A DNA stretch of 64,000 nt, taken from positions 282,831 through 346,830 of the forward strand of contig NW_013524650.1 of assembly GCF_000250985.1 (NCBI RefSeq). The letters run 5' to 3'. How positions within the stretch are numbered: position 1 is the first letter of the stretch; every line of letters begins with the position of its first letter. Shown here in pieces: positions 37,585 through 46,321 of this stretch. Position numbers and translations under genes: made by a program. Origin of the DNA: Nematocida parisii ERTm1 (Eukaryota; Microsporidia). The notes beneath the pieces are model-generated. The model was not told the origin of the DNA. It ran no database searches and worked only from the letters and a program-made list of their open reading frames with translations.

Positions 37585-39450
37585 ATGACTATGGGTTTAA
37601 CTGGAATACCATACGAAGAAATGCTAAACAACTTTATTTTTAAATGCACAGTGCGCATTGCTCTGCTGAACCAAGAAATACAAGAACAGAGGGCTCTTCA
37701 AACCGGCAGAGAAGAGAAATACAATGACTTGTGCCAAGCAGTACTACTTCACGCAGATGAGACTAGAAGAATAGTTCAGTATATTAATGCGCTGGACATA
37801 CCACATAGTGAAAAGGTTTCTCTTTTAGAATATGCCAAGGTGGCTACTTTAGAGAGTGCTTTTTACAACATGGGACATGCACTAATTGAGATGAAGGGAT
37901 TGCAGGCTATCTCTCAGATAAACACATGCTTTATTCGAAGGACAAGAAAGTTTTGGGTTGACCTAAATAACATAGACACCCTTTGCAGTATGATTATACC
38001 ACACTTACCTGTATACATATTTGGAGATGATGGCAGTGCCAAAGTATCATCATACATATCAAGTGTGTATTTTGATACGAACAACTTTAATCTGTATGAT
38101 AGGAGAATTAAGAGGGATCAAGGCGCAAAATCATTACGTATTCGCAGTTATGGCGAGTCATCTATTATTTCTTATGTAGAGCTAAAAACTCATGAAGATG
38201 GATGGACTGGAGAAAGAAGTACAAAAAAACGGTTTCTTGTGCACACTAGACTAATTCCACAACTGGCAGAGGGAGTTGATATATGGGACGAAATTAAAAC
38301 CATAAATGTAGCAGAGCCAGCGGAAGCATTCACTTTATATCAAGAGGTTCTCGACCTAATCAGAAGGCTTTCCCTAAAACCCGTTGTAAAAACAGTGTAC
38401 AGGCGAACGGCCTTCCAGTTTCCAGAAGATGCATCAATTAGAATATCTCTAGATACACACCTTGCCATGTGGTGTGGTAATGTAGGAAAGCACTTTCCCT
38501 ATGCTATTTTAGAGGTGAAGCTTGAAGAGGGAAATGAGCAGGACTGGATTCTTGAGCTAATGAACAGTGCGCTTGTAGTCCCTGTTGACAAATTCTCAAA
38601 GTACTTGCACGGCTGCTCTGTACACTATCCAAATGTTCCATCTATCCCGTACTGGTACAACCAGATAACTCTTCCGCAAGCTCAAAACATAGAAATTGCC
38701 CATGCGCCCATACAAAACATTAGACTATCTAAGATAAACAGAGAAATATCTGAATTATTAGATTATATCAACAAACAATCGCAATACAAAGATACAAACA
38801 TACCAAGCGCAGAATTACCATCTGAGTCAGGGAGTGGTGTGTATGATAGCACGTCCAGCAGTGACTCATATTCTGAGAGGCAGCCACACGATGTTTTAAA
38901 TATGTGTTCAGATAATACTGCTACAAACAACCCGCATGGACAGACTGAATTACACCAGAATTTATTACAAATGCGAAACATGCAACAAGTACAAACACAA
39001 AATACAAATGTAAACAGACAAACAATGAATGGAGAAGACAGAACAAAAGAGTTTTTCCAGCCAAGTGCTTTAAGACAAACCAATGGGCCAGCTGTTCCGG
39101 CAGTTCCTTCAGATAAGCCAGTAACCGTCCCCGTAAGAATTGAACCAAAAGTGTTTTTTGCAAATGAAAGAACATTTCTGTCTTGGCTGCACTTTGCAAT
39201 TTTTATTGGAGGTGTGGGTGCAGCCTTAATGGGACTTGGGGATGTAAATGCTGCTTTGTCTGGAGTGTGCTTTATCGTGGTTTCCATTATATTTTCTGTC
39301 TACGCCTTATATCTGTATATTTGGAGGGCACAAAAAATAAATGAGAAAAACCCAGGGCCATACCATGACCACCATGGACCGATCATTCTTGTTGCAGTCT
39401 TTCTTTCTGCTATGGTTACATCGGTTTTCTTCAAGTTCCCTTTAAAGTAA
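37585..39450 (+). CDS. VTC4: VTC4-like vacuolar polyphosphate polymerase
   Basis: A 621-aa protein. Residues 1 to about 130 look like a degenerate SPX domain. About 130-380 is the VTC catalytic tunnel domain, with Tyr-Phe-Asp-Thr, Arg-Ile-Lys-Arg-Asp-x-Gly-Ala, Leu-Arg-Ile-Arg-Ser-Tyr-Gly, Val-Glu-Leu-Lys-Thr-His, Gly-Trp-Thr-Gly-Glu, Tyr-Arg-Arg-Thr-Ala-Phe-Gln, Arg-Ile-Ser-Leu-Asp-Thr, Glu-Val-Lys-Leu-Glu and Lys-Phe-Ser-Lys-Tyr-Leu-His-Gly. The basic and acidic residues needed by the polymerase VTC4 thus appear kept. A Ser, Gln and Asn-rich linker follows, then a three-TM DUF202-type domain (about 515-615) starting at Asn-Glu-Arg-Thr-Phe-Leu-Ser-Trp. The enzyme makes polyphosphate from ATP and moves it into an acidic compartment. 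It is 42 bp upstream of eS26. Confidence 0.87.
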   Translation: MTMGLTGIPYEEMLNNFIFKCTVRIALLNQEIQEQRALQTGREEKYNDLCQAVLLHADETRRIVQYINALDIPHSEKVSLLEYAKVATLESAFYNMGHALIEMKGLQAISQINTCFIRRTRKFWVDLNNIDTLCSMIIPHLPVYIFGDDGSAKVSSYISSVYFDTNNFNLYDRRIKRDQGAKSLRIRSYGESSIISYVELKTHEDGWTGERSTKKRFLVHTRLIPQLAEGVDIWDEIKTINVAEPAEAFTLYQEVLDLIRRLSLKPVVKTVYRRTAFQFPEDASIRISLDTHLAMWCGNVGKHFPYAILEVKLEEGNEQDWILELMNSALVVPVDKFSKYLHGCSVHYPNVPSIPYWYNQITLPQAQNIEIAHAPIQNIRLSKINREISELLDYINKQSQYKDTNIPSAELPSESGSGVYDSTSSSDSYSERQPHDVLNMCSDNTATNNPHGQTELHQNLLQMRNMQQVQTQNTNVNRQTMNGEDRTKEFFQPSALRQTNGPAVPAVPSDKPVTVPVRIEPKVFFANERTFLSWLHFAIFIGGVGAALMGLGDVNAALSGVCFIVVSIIFSVYALYLYIWRAQKINEKNPGPYHDHHGPIILVAVFLSAMVTSVFFKFPLK

Positions 39451-39492
39451 TTCTAAGATGCATAAATTATTTTTTCATTTTAACCCTAGCAC

Positions 39493-39828
39493 ATGACAAA
39501 AAAAAGAAGAAATAATGGAAGATCCAAAATGAACAGAGGTCACACTAGAAGCATTAGATGTGAGAACTGTTACAGAAGTTGCCCAAAGGACAAGGCAATA
39601 AAGAGATTCCACATCAAAAATGTAATAGACAATGCATCCTTCGATGATATTAAGCTGGCCTCTGTGTATGAAGACTTTGAAGTTCCAAAATTCTACTACA
39701 AACTAGAGTACTGCATTTCATGCGCAGTTCACCAAAGAATTGTCAGAGCTAGGTCCGTAGAGGGAAGAAAAGACAGAACAAACCCATTTATGAAGAGAAG
39801 AATGAATCTTTTAAATGCATCTGCATAA
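39493..39828 (+). CDS. RPS26: Ribosomal protein eS26
   Basis: A 111-aa small-subunit ribosomal protein at the mRNA exit. The N-terminus is Lys and Arg rich with Asn-Arg-Gly-His-x-Arg-x-Ile-Arg-Cys-x-x-Cys, followed by Cys-Pro-Lys-Asp-Lys-Ala-Ile-Lys-Arg-Phe. A second pair Cys-Ile-Ser-Cys-Ala-Val-His completes the zinc site, then Arg-hydrophobic-Val-Arg-x-Arg-Ser. The length matches yeast eS26 (119 aa). It lies 42 bp after the VTC stop on the same strand. The stop is followed directly by AATAAA within TAATAAAG. Confidence 0.96.
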   Translation: MTKKRRNNGRSKMNRGHTRSIRCENCYRSCPKDKAIKRFHIKNVIDNASFDDIKLASVYEDFEVPKFYYKLEYCISCAVHQRIVRARSVEGRKDRTNPFMKRRMNLLNASA

Positions 39829-39886
39829 TAAAGTAGTAGTTTATTTCGCTTATACCGTTTATTTTACTTGTTTTATTTTATGTTTA

Positions 39887-41455
39887 TTATGCCCCAAGGC
39901 AGTGCTTTAGTAGAGTAAGAGACTTTCTCCATTCTAATACAGTGGAGGGATCTGAAGATGCCTCTAAAACCTCAATTACTCGTTCGATTGTTTTTACACT
40001 CCCTTCTGGGGTATGCTCTAGATTATTCTCGAGCACAAGTGCATGTGATAAGTATTCTTTATAATATGCTATAAACTGATTATTGTTCTGTCTAAAGAAT
40101 AAGTCGCCCAGCAAACAAAGTGCTTTTACGCTTCCCTGGTCTGCACATTTTTTATAGCACCGAATGGCCTCTTCCTCCCTTCCAAGTTTATCAAAGCATT
40201 GCCCTAGTCCTTCATACACCGCAGATATACTTGGGGATAACTCTGCACATTTTCTGTAAAAGTGCAAAGAGTACTCGTGCATCTCAATTGAAAAATATAT
40301 TTGTGCCATGCTCAGCCATACGCGGTAATCATTATAATTCTTCTTTATCGCAAGGTTGCACGCTTTAATCGCCGAGCAAGTATCTTTCAAATGGAAATAC
40401 TCCTGTGCCACAAATATATACGCAATATCAAACTCCCCAATAAATTCATCCTGCAGTATTTTTTGAAATTCTTCTATGCTCCCTACATGGTCAGACTTTA
40501 ATGCAAGTAAATTCCCAGATACATAATTATATATGGGTAAATTGCCAAACCTATCAAACACAGTAAACAATAAACTAGACAATTTTTCTGTGTCCTTTAA
40601 TGAGTACAGAATATTTGAGAATTGATCAAAATTATACCAACCCACCGATGAGTCAACTACTTTTTCCATTACCTCCAACGATTTCTTTGTTTTTTTATAA
40701 TGACCAAATACAGCAACAAGTAAAGATTCTTCATAAATAGAAAATTCTTCTGGATTTTTTTCATATTCTTCCATTATCCTTTTAAGCCTCGGAATTAAAA
40801 TAGACTTTCTACACCCAATGTACAGAATAAATACTCTTTCCATCACAGGATCAGAAATATTTTTAAGAACACTATCACAGTCAGTGGCAGTAACACTATT
40901 ACCAAGTAATTTGTAAATATCCCAGAAATAGGGCATAACCTTAAGTAGTACACAAAGTACTTTCTTATACTTATCTGATGATATATACTTCTTCTTAGTA
41001 AGAATCAGTAAATATATCAGAAATGGATCTGTGAATAATTCATTACTGATTATTACACCTTCATTACTTAGCTCTACTCTATCGAGTAATTTATCTACCT
41101 TGTCATCTTCATAATATATTCTGTCTATTTTAAACCCAGGCTCTCTCGTGTTCTTTATGCTGGTAAGGATGTATACAGAATAATTTCTTAAGAAAACTTG
41201 TGCACTCGTGCAGCAGGTGCAGTAATTATATTCTATCTTCATAGAAGTACATTCTGTACATCTGAGTATAGAATACACTTGGTAATATTCTTTCATTGCG
41301 AATAGATTCACTGCCCGAGACATTTTCCCTGGGGGAATTGTGTACGCCGATTCTACTGCTATATTTATCTTGAACAGAAATTCCAATGGGTCGTATAAGC
41401 ACCGTATGAATAATTCTTTTGTGAATGCGTTGATTCCTTCTCTTACCTCTGTCAT
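39887..41455 (-). CDS. CDC23: Anaphase-promoting complex subunit APC8/Cdc23 (TPR)
   Basis: A 522-aa tetratricopeptide-repeat protein. The region from about 300 to 460 holds consecutive TPR units, including Ile-Ala-Tyr-hydrophobic-x-Ala-x-Glu-Tyr-x-x-Leu, Ala-Ile-Lys-Lys-Asn-Tyr-Asn-Asp-Tyr-Arg-Val-Trp-Leu, Tyr-Ser-Leu-His-Phe-Tyr-Arg-Lys-Cys-Ala-x-Leu-x-Pro-Ser and Leu-Gly-Gln-Cys-Phe-Asp-Lys-Leu-Gly. This order resembles Cdc23/APC8 most, which forms part of the TPR lobe of the APC/C ubiquitin ligase that drives mitotic exit. The N-terminal half has a Cys-rich segment (Cys-Thr-x-Cys-x-x-Cys-Cys) not typical of the family. APC3 or APC6 cannot be fully ruled out. It is a convergent neighbour of eS26. 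Confidence 0.7.
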   Translation of the reverse strand: MTEVREGINAFTKELFIRCLYDPLEFLFKINIAVESAYTIPPGKMSRAVNLFAMKEYYQVYSILRCTECTSMKIEYNYCTCCTSAQVFLRNYSVYILTSIKNTREPGFKIDRIYYEDDKVDKLLDRVELSNEGVIISNELFTDPFLIYLLILTKKKYISSDKYKKVLCVLLKVMPYFWDIYKLLGNSVTATDCDSVLKNISDPVMERVFILYIGCRKSILIPRLKRIMEEYEKNPEEFSIYEESLLVAVFGHYKKTKKSLEVMEKVVDSSVGWYNFDQFSNILYSLKDTEKLSSLLFTVFDRFGNLPIYNYVSGNLLALKSDHVGSIEEFQKILQDEFIGEFDIAYIFVAQEYFHLKDTCSAIKACNLAIKKNYNDYRVWLSMAQIYFSIEMHEYSLHFYRKCAELSPSISAVYEGLGQCFDKLGREEEAIRCYKKCADQGSVKALCLLGDLFFRQNNNQFIAYYKEYLSHALVLENNLEHTPEGSVKTIERVIEVLEASSDPSTVLEWRKSLTLLKHCLGA

Positions 41456-41530
41456 GCACTTATAATAATAATTTTATAATTAATTCAATGGAATTACTTT
41501 ATTCTGTATAAGTAATAAACAATTTTATAT

Positions 41531-41549
41531 TCGGGTTATATCGGGGTAT
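41531..41549 (-). repeat. Doubled TCGGGT motif, 10-bp period
   Basis: TCGGGTTATA at 41531 is followed at 41541 by TCGGGGTATA, exactly 10 bp on; the reverse complement of the ACCCGA pairs. Confidence 0.7.
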
Positions 41550-41959
41550 ATAACATAAATTATTACTGAGTATACGAATATTCAGCTATTATTTATAATA
41601 TTATGTGTTATAAGTACTGTATATTTAATGCACTATATGTAAAATAAAGAATACTTTTTATGTTTATACCGGTAATTAATATAATATTATAATCATAGTG
41701 TGATAAGTAATAAATACAGAGTATTATTAAGATAATACTGTTAAGAATAATAAGGAATAATAATTTGTGCAGAATTAAATACACAAACAGTAAAAACAAC
41801 TATTATATTATAGTCATAGTGTAATAAGTATTGAATACATACGCGTATATGTATATTAATTGTTATTAATTATTATGGTATGGTTATTATATTCTGATAA
41901 TTTATAAGTAGACTCATAATAGTATACGCCATAACATATTTTATTTTAATTAAAAATTT

Positions 41960-41980
41960 AGGGTTATATCGGGTTATATG
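41960..41980 (-). repeat. Doubled GGGTTATAT motif, 10-bp period
   Basis: GGGTTATATC at 41961 and GGGTTATATG at 41971 form the doubled motif in the spacer downstream of the small coiled-coil gene. Confidence 0.7.
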
Positions 41981-42043
41981 AGTGAAGTATCATCTGCATA
42001 TATACCGCACAGACATATAAATAAAATGTGACAGAATGGTTGT

Positions 42044-42295
42044 TTATTCTTCTTCTATGGGAAGATTTAGTGTGTTGTACTCCTTGCATACTTCTTTATA
42101 CAGAAGAGTGTTTATAATTTTGAGCTTCTCAACTACATCTGTTAATTTTAGATACTCATCATTCTTTTGTTTTATCTGATCTTCTAATATTTTGACTCTT
42201 TCCTGGACTGTCAGTACATCTTTCTTTGACGTACTCTTGGTGCTTGGGTGACTCTCCATCCTGGAAGTATTTCTCTCCTGTTCGTGCGGTGCCAT
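42044..42295 (-). CDS. Small coiled-coil protein
   Basis: An 83-aa protein: a Ser, Thr and Glu-rich N-terminal 28 residues, then a helical heptad segment from about 29 to 72 and an acidic end (Glu-Glu-Glu). It starts 22 bp downstream of the eRF3 stop on the same strand, too close for a spacious promoter, so it may be cotranscribed or use a promoter inside eRF3. No family is recognised. The clean start, coiled coil and position between genes argue for a real gene. Confidence 0.6.
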   Translation of the reverse strand: MAPHEQERNTSRMESHPSTKSTSKKDVLTVQERVKILEDQIKQKNDEYLKLTDVVEKLKIINTLLYKEVCKEYNTLNLPIEEE

Positions 42296-42317
42296 GTTAA
42301 TGTTTAGCTGTAAAATT

Positions 42318-43622
42318 TTACTTTCTTTCTTTAATTTTTAGCACCCTCCCAAACCCGACAGTTCTTGTTTCATCCCGGAGTGTGAATATCCCGGTCCTTT
42401 TGCTGGCATTGTACACCTCCAATGGAATCGGAATGTTCACAAATATCTCTGCAACGAGTTTGTCTCCTGTTTTTGCGAATTTAACTTTAAGTATTTTATC
42501 GCCTTCTTTTTTGTACAAATCCCCAATTGAAATGGGGACTTCCCTTGCCCCCATATGCATAACTGCCATATACCCCTTTGTAATTAGAGATTTGGCATCT
42601 AATATGCTTAGTGCTGCCATGAAATAGTTTGAGTCTACTGTTTCTGCGTACTCCAGGGCTGTTATTACATCGCCTGAGAATATTTCATCGGTTTCCTTTA
42701 TTTTAATTCTGGCAGTTTCTCCTGAATGTACTCTTTCCACTTCCTCCTCATCAATTGTTATTGAAATTATGTTTATCTTTCTGGCGCCTGGGTACAGCTT
42801 TACTTGTGATTTATCAAGTACACCCCTTTCCACACGGACAGTTATAAAGTACCCGCCCATCTCCTTGGATGCATCTGATATAGAAGCGTACAGAGGATCA
42901 GAATTCCTCCTGGGGATGTCAATTGAATCGATGTACTCAAAGAAAGATGGACCAGTATACCACGGAGCCACTTCGGATAAGTTGTTCTCTTTTATGTTGT
43001 GCCCTAAGAACCCACTAATTGGCATGTAAACCACATCATTCTTCCCAAAAAGTGCGTGCAGAAGTTTCTTTGTTGACTTTATGATATGATTGTACCGATC
43101 CTCTGACCAGTTCACTGTGACATCGTCCATCTTATTTATTAGAACACATATCCTTGACAAACCAGATGCTTTCGCTAAATAAATATGCTCTCTAGTCTGC
43201 CCACCCTTCTCAAATCCGGCTTCAAACTCGTTCTGCCGTGCAGATATAACAAGTACTGCAATGTCTGCCTGATTCACTCCAAGTATCATATTTGGAACGT
43301 ACATTTTATGCCCGGGTGCATCTAGTATCTGCACGGTAGTCTTATCCGTATCAAAATATGCCTGGCCTAGCTCAGTTGTCTTTCCTTTATCCCGCTCCTC
43401 AGGATTACTGTCAAGTGCCCAGGATAGATACCAACTCTCCCGATTCTTCTCTTTTGATTCTTTTTCATACTTCTCCAGTGTTCTTTTATCAATCTTACCT
43501 GCAAGGTATAATATCTGCCCACCCGTAGTGGATTTCCCTGCATCCACATGCCCTATAAATATCATGCTTAATTGCTTCTTTTTAATTGATATATTCTTAA
43601 TAGACTCCGTCAGTCCGTCCAT
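42318..43622 (-). CDS. SUP35: Translation termination GTPase eRF3 (Sup35)
   Basis: A 434-aa translational GTPase. G1 Gly-His-Val-Asp-Ala-Gly-Lys-Ser-Thr is at 24-32. The switch region Asp-Ser-Asn-Pro-Glu-Glu-Arg-Asp-Lys-Gly-Lys-Thr is the eRF3 form (eEF1A has Arg-Gly-Ile). Asp-Ala-Pro-Gly-His-Lys (G3), Gly-Phe-Glu-Lys-Gly-Gly-Gln-Thr-Arg-Glu-His, Asn-Lys-Met-Asp-Asp (G4) and the domain 2-3 beta barrels follow. The N-terminal prion/PABP-binding and M regions of Sup35 are essentially absent, with only 19 residues before the first strand. It stimulates eRF1 in peptide release. AAATTTTTAG lies upstream on its strand. Confidence 0.94.
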   Translation of the reverse strand: MDGLTESIKNISIKKKQLSMIFIGHVDAGKSTTGGQILYLAGKIDKRTLEKYEKESKEKNRESWYLSWALDSNPEERDKGKTTELGQAYFDTDKTTVQILDAPGHKMYVPNMILGVNQADIAVLVISARQNEFEAGFEKGGQTREHIYLAKASGLSRICVLINKMDDVTVNWSEDRYNHIIKSTKKLLHALFGKNDVVYMPISGFLGHNIKENNLSEVAPWYTGPSFFEYIDSIDIPRRNSDPLYASISDASKEMGGYFITVRVERGVLDKSQVKLYPGARKINIISITIDEEEVERVHSGETARIKIKETDEIFSGDVITALEYAETVDSNYFMAALSILDAKSLITKGYMAVMHMGAREVPISIGDLYKKEGDKILKVKFAKTGDKLVAEIFVNIPIPLEVYNASKRTGIFTLRDETRTVGFGRVLKIKERK

Positions 43623-44042
43623 GCACTAAAATATTCTAAAAATTTATTTCCGTTTATAATGCATGGCTTAATAAAAATGAAATGTAAATTTAAGAGCCGT
43701 ACAGGCATACCAAATAATACAGTACACCAACCGGAAATAACCTAAATTTAATACAGTTACGTACTAATAATGCATTAAAACCAGAATATAATGCCATAAC
43801 GTACAATTATTAATCAGAAAATAATCATAAATCCAGTATAATATGGACATAACCCGAAATCACACTGATTGTGCTTGAATAAACATTGCGCATGCGGTGC
43901 ATGTGATAATAGTACGGACATTCTCTGCCAGGATATTATAATTCATGTTTTAATTATTCTGCTGTATGAATATTAAGTAATTATGGTTTAGACATACTGC
44001 ATGTATATATTATATTTAGAGTGTGTTTTGTGTTTTATTTCT
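43623..44042. other. Intergenic region
   Basis: About 420 bases with one CATAACCCGAAAT motif (43848-43860) and no recognisable gene or RNA. Confidence 0.4.
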
Positions 44043-44300
44043 TTATTTCAACAGGTTTAGTGCAGTGACTCTTTCCCCGTTTCTTCTATTTATAAGAACG
44101 TCTCTATATATCTTGTGGTTTATATTAGTACTATTTGAAATGTACTCAGAAATTGGCATGCTTTTAGGCTGAATGTACGTGTCTGTGTGAGTCTCCTCTT
44201 GCTTGGGATATTTTCTTGTTTTTATTCTTTTACGCTTCTTTTCTGTCTCTACAATCTGAAATGCTTCATTTCTTACCTCCTGCACTTCCATTTTCTGCAA
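44043..44300 (-). CDS. Small basic protein, unknown
   Basis: An 85-aa hydrophilic protein with a very basic segment around residues 20-32 (Lys-Lys-Arg-Lys-Arg, then Thr-Arg-Lys), which could be a nuclear localisation or RNA-binding stretch. There is no membrane segment or signal. The start may be Met1 or Met4. It lies 124 bp downstream of the ABCG transporter gene on the same strand. No family is recognised. Confidence 0.5.
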   Translation of the reverse strand: MQKMEVQEVRNEAFQIVETEKKRKRIKTRKYPKQEETHTDTYIQPKSMPISEYISNSTNINHKIYRDVLINRRNGERVTALNLLK

Positions 44301-44424
44301 ATTTTTGCATTTCTTGTGTTCGTTATAATATGCCAGTAAATAGATGTTTATAATGTGCTTGGCTGGTTTTTCATTTCACTGCACAACCCGTTAAGAAATT
44401 ATTATTTTATGGCAGTGGGTGTGT

Positions 44425-46269
44425 CTAACCATCTGTGAGCTTCAGCACTTTTCTTTTTAAGCAGTACGCAGCTGCTGTTATCAAAACAACATACATGACA
44501 AACAGAACGGCCATGGATGCGTATATAGATACAAATCCATCCACTAACCCTTGAATCCTTGGTGTGAGTGACTCCACTCCTCTGTAGTGCAGCTTTATCA
44601 TAATATTATATGCATGCCTAGGCGGGGATATATACTGTAGATACGCCAGCACACCTATAATTGATTCTGGGTCTATATCTGTTCCTGTAAGCATATTTAT
44701 AAAGTACGACATTGCTGGGAATATAGCAAGAGCAATCTCAGACGTATCAACTAAAGATGCAACAAGCACTCCAAGCGAGTGCCCTGCGGCTCCAAGTAAT
44801 AAACATCCCAGTAAATGCGCAACAGACCCAATCCCAGACAGATAAAATATAATTGGAGTGCCTACAAACGGATGCATGCACGTAATGGCGAAGTCCACCA
44901 CTATTTTTGATATAAAATACGGAAGGAATGTATAATAGTTAGAGCCGTACTCCTTGACAAGAATTTTCCTATCTGAGAACAGAATAGAGATGGCACCATA
45001 TGAAAATGACCCAAAAGTAGCCATTGTGATGGTTCTATAACACCCTATCACATTGGTCTCTATTTGGTGTGGCTTCTTGCTAGGTATATTATACATAAAC
45101 ATTCCTGTTATAAAAGATACAAAAAGAGCATGCCCCATTTTTGCAAAGAGGTACTTCTTGTTTCGTAAACTGCACAGAATAGTGCGAGACAGAAGTACTT
45201 TACTCTGATATAAAAAGGCACTAATAGTGAATTTGTTATTCAGCTGATTCAGTGAATTGCTGGTGTCTGCGTATGGTGAGTCTGGTGTTCCCTGTGCCTG
45301 CAGCTCTTCTTGCTTCTCAGGTAATTGACAAAGTATTCTAAAAAGATGATCTGCGGGGTTTGTGTATTTGGGGCAGGGCATGCCCAGTGCAGCAAGTGAC
45401 CGTACACATCCACTGGGTGACCCAGAGTATGCAATTTGCCCCTTCTTCATCATAATCACATTGTCAAACATATGGAAAATATCTGATGATGGCTGGTGAA
45501 TTGTCATTACAATGAGTATTCCTGTTCTAGCAAGATTTTTAAGATGAACAATCAATGCCTCTGATGTGTATGAGTCCAACCCACTGGTTGGTTCGTCTAA
45601 AAAGATTATATCTGGCTTAGACACTAACTCCTGTGCTACTGAAAGTCTTTTTCTTTCTCCTCCTGAAAGACCGGCCACACCCTCTATTGGATCTCCTATC
45701 TTTGTGTCTGCTGCATGTGCCATCCCCACTTCAGCTAATAACTTGTCTGCTAGCTCACTAGGATTGGGCTCCTCTGGGGCCTTCAGCCTAATTGTGTAAC
45801 AAAGCATCTCTTTTGCTGTAAGTACAGGATATAAATGGTCTTCCTGATGTACATAAGCAACCCTCTTCCTAAGCTCTTTCTGCTTGATCGGCTGCCCATT
45901 TAATATTATTTCTCCCGTACTTTTTTGCTTCCTTCCAGAAATTATTTTTAAGTACGTCGTCTTCCCAGCGCCAGATGGTCCAAGAATAGCCGTCATCTCC
46001 CCACTCTTGAACGACTGTGTTATGTCCCTTAGTATGTTCTTGTATGTTATGTTGTTGAATGAAAAACAAATTGAACAGCTCTTGGTGCCCATCCTCTCTA
46101 ATGCACTTATACTGCTGGATTGGTCATTTGAAAATGTCTGTGTCTGTGCATTTTCTATGGAATTCTCCTGAACTGCCTGCTGTGCTGCACTTATGGCGGG
46201 ACAGTCTCCTTCTTCTTTTCTTTCTATTTCTATCGCGTCTTTTGGTGTAGATGTATCTACCTGTAGCAT
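44425..46269 (-). CDS. ABCG-type half transporter
   Basis: A 614-aa ABC protein with the reverse order (nucleotide-binding domain first) typical of subfamily G. Walker A Gly-Pro-Ser-Gly-Ala-Gly-Lys-Thr is at 97-104. Signature Leu-Ser-Gly-Gly-Glu-Arg-Lys-Arg-Leu-Ser, Walker B Ile-Ile-Phe-Leu-Asp-Glu-Pro-Thr-Ser-Gly-Leu-Asp, and the H-loop in Thr-Ile-His-Gln-Pro-Ser-Ser-Asp follow. Six TM segments occupy about 365-605. The N-terminal 60 residues are hydrophilic. As a half transporter it must dimerise. Microsporidia keep several ABC half transporters at the plasma membrane or mitosome; the substrate cannot be read from sequence. It is divergent from the 387-aa unknown gene (52 bp). AAAAAATTTATT precedes the start. 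Confidence 0.92.
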   Translation of the reverse strand: MLQVDTSTPKDAIEIERKEEGDCPAISAAQQAVQENSIENAQTQTFSNDQSSSISALERMGTKSCSICFSFNNITYKNILRDITQSFKSGEMTAILGPSGAGKTTYLKIISGRKQKSTGEIILNGQPIKQKELRKRVAYVHQEDHLYPVLTAKEMLCYTIRLKAPEEPNPSELADKLLAEVGMAHAADTKIGDPIEGVAGLSGGERKRLSVAQELVSKPDIIFLDEPTSGLDSYTSEALIVHLKNLARTGILIVMTIHQPSSDIFHMFDNVIMMKKGQIAYSGSPSGCVRSLAALGMPCPKYTNPADHLFRILCQLPEKQEELQAQGTPDSPYADTSNSLNQLNNKFTISAFLYQSKVLLSRTILCSLRNKKYLFAKMGHALFVSFITGMFMYNIPSKKPHQIETNVIGCYRTITMATFGSFSYGAISILFSDRKILVKEYGSNYYTFLPYFISKIVVDFAITCMHPFVGTPIIFYLSGIGSVAHLLGCLLLGAAGHSLGVLVASLVDTSEIALAIFPAMSYFINMLTGTDIDPESIIGVLAYLQYISPPRHAYNIMIKLHYRGVESLTPRIQGLVDGFVSIYASMAVLFVMYVVLITAAAYCLKRKVLKLTDG

Positions 46270-46321
46270 AATAAATTTTTTGTAAAAGTTTTAGTATAAT
46301 AAATTCGTTAAATTAAATCTT

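Larger units (their letters stand above)
41456..42043. other. Intergenic region with two doubled motifs
   Basis: About 590 very AT-rich bases. Doubled TCGGGT-type motifs lie at 41531-41549 and 41961-41979. The short minus-strand frame at 41608-41799 is all Ile, Leu and Tyr from AT-rich codons and is not credible. Confidence 0.5.

Noticed and set aside
41608-41799. 63-aa minus-strand hydrophobic frame
   Set aside because: Made of Ile, Leu and Tyr codons expected from AT-rich DNA, with no neighbours or signals supporting a gene.
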